From the NCBI GenBank assembly GCA_902783705.1, contig CACZSA010000059.1:1-5271 (forward strand): 5,271 nt of DNA, given 5' to 3'. This document shows positions 5,087-5,271 of this stretch, one piece after another. This DNA is from an uncultured Ruminococcus sp. GTDB lineage: Bacteria > Bacillota > Clostridia > Oscillospirales > CAG-272. Positions within the stretch are counted from its first letter, which is position 1. The number at the start of each line of letters is the position of its first letter. A program made the translations under genes and the position numbers. Below the pieces are notes generated by a model. It saw only the letters and a program-made list of their open reading frames with translations. It searched no databases and was not told the origin of the DNA.

Positions 5087-5160
5087 TGCGCGCTGGCGCT
5101 TGCGGATGATGGATCTTGCAGATCCATCGCTTTTTTCGCCTGCGCGGCTGGCGGACAAGA
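5087..5160 (+). repeat. Right copy of the complex repeat, unit 1
   Basis: This is the reverse-complement partner of 84-157, matching 70 of 74 positions. Its first 49 bases (5087-5135) recur directly at 5183-5231 with three mismatches. The core is GATGGATC-ttgca-GATCCATC followed by a T-run. It begins 72 bases past the GTPase stop codon. Confidence 0.85.
5108..5136 (+). terminator. Terminator-like hairpin downstream of the GTPase gene
   Basis: GATGGATC (5108-5115) pairs perfectly with GATCCATC (5121-5128) over a 5-nt loop, followed by GC and six T (5131-5136). It is the best candidate terminator for the GTPase transcript, about 95 nt after the stop codon. It is part of the dispersed repeat, so the termination role may be incidental. 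Confidence 0.6.
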
Positions 5161-5182
5161 GGGCAGGCATTTTCTCGTGTCC

Positions 5183-5231
5183 TGCGCGCTGACGCTTGCG
5201 GATGATGGATCTTGCAGATCCGACGCTTTTT
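5183..5231 (+). repeat. Right copy of the complex repeat, unit 2
   Basis: This is a direct repeat of 5087-5135 at exactly 96 bp offset, 46 of 49 positions identical. Two substitutions (5222-5223) break the outer three pairs of the palindrome, leaving a GGATC/GATCC core before the T-run, so it would be a weaker terminator than unit 1. No equivalent second unit exists in the left copy. Confidence 0.85.
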
Positions 5232-5249
5232 GTCCTTCCGGACGGGACC

Positions 5250-5270
5250 TAAGAGGACCCTCGGGCCGGG
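5250..5270 (-). repeat. Outer block of the right complex repeat
   Basis: This is the reverse complement of 68-88 with one mismatch in 21. It lies at the window edge, so the right repeat may continue beyond it. Between unit 2 and this block, GTCC-ttcc-GGAC (5232-5243) forms a small extra palindrome. Confidence 0.8.
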
Positions 5271-5271
5271 T

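Noticed and set aside
5001..5192. Possible 63-residue protein at the right edge
   Set aside because: It overlaps the end of the GTPase gene and then translates the inverted repeat; there is no ribosome binding site or recognisable motif.
5087..5231. CRISPR array
   Set aside because: There are only two repeat units, the units extend well past CRISPR repeat length, there is no regular spacer series and there are no cas genes.
60..5271. Composite transposon or integrative element carrying a tetracycline resistance gene
   Set aside because: There is no transposase, integrase, relaxase or target-site duplication. The terminal repeats are non-coding, the GTPase gene shares the composition of its neighbours, and its drug-site loop is not of the tetracycline type.

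Overview
The window is a G+C-rich bacterial segment with four genes, all on the + strand. It has sigma-A/sigma-70-type promoters (TTGNNA, 17 bp, TATAAT) and an AGGAGG ribosome binding site. It also carries short two-hairpin intergenic repeats of a kind I associate with gut Clostridia (Bacillota). I infer an uncultured G+C-rich Clostridia-like organism; this rests on gene style and repeats, not on a marker gene. No rRNA, tRNA, CRISPR, transposase, integrase or conjugation machinery is visible.

Left edge (1-386, no gene): a hairpin (13-45), one copy of a complex repeat (68-157), an 11-bp tandem repeat (149-181) and a near-consensus promoter (248-276). The promoter drives a tight two-gene unit: a TraX-family membrane protein (387-1115) and, 4 nt downstream, a HAD-superfamily phosphatase (1120-1803) with all catalytic residues.

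Middle (1804-2282, no convincing gene): three copies of a 45-47 bp two-hairpin repeat, two forward and one inverted. A short lipoprotein gene (2283-2837) with a strong ribosome binding site follows, closed by a clear intrinsic terminator (2851-2899).

Right half: a separate transcription unit with its own promoter (2911-2939) encodes a 678-residue translational GTPase (2978-5014) of the Tet(M)/Tet(W)/Tet(O) ribosomal-protection family. The GTPase motifs are intact. However, the domain IV loop that carries Ser-Pro-Val in tetracycline-protection proteins reads Thr-Ile-His here, domain II has an insertion of roughly 24 residues, and domain V looks closer to EF-G. It is best regarded as a divergent member whose substrate or drug is unknown.

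Right edge (5015-5271): an inverted copy of the left-edge repeat, here with two units 96 bp apart. The whole four-gene block is therefore flanked by imperfect inverted repeats with outward-facing terminator-like hairpins. Apart from the TraX/HAD pair, I see no evidence that the genes share a pathway.
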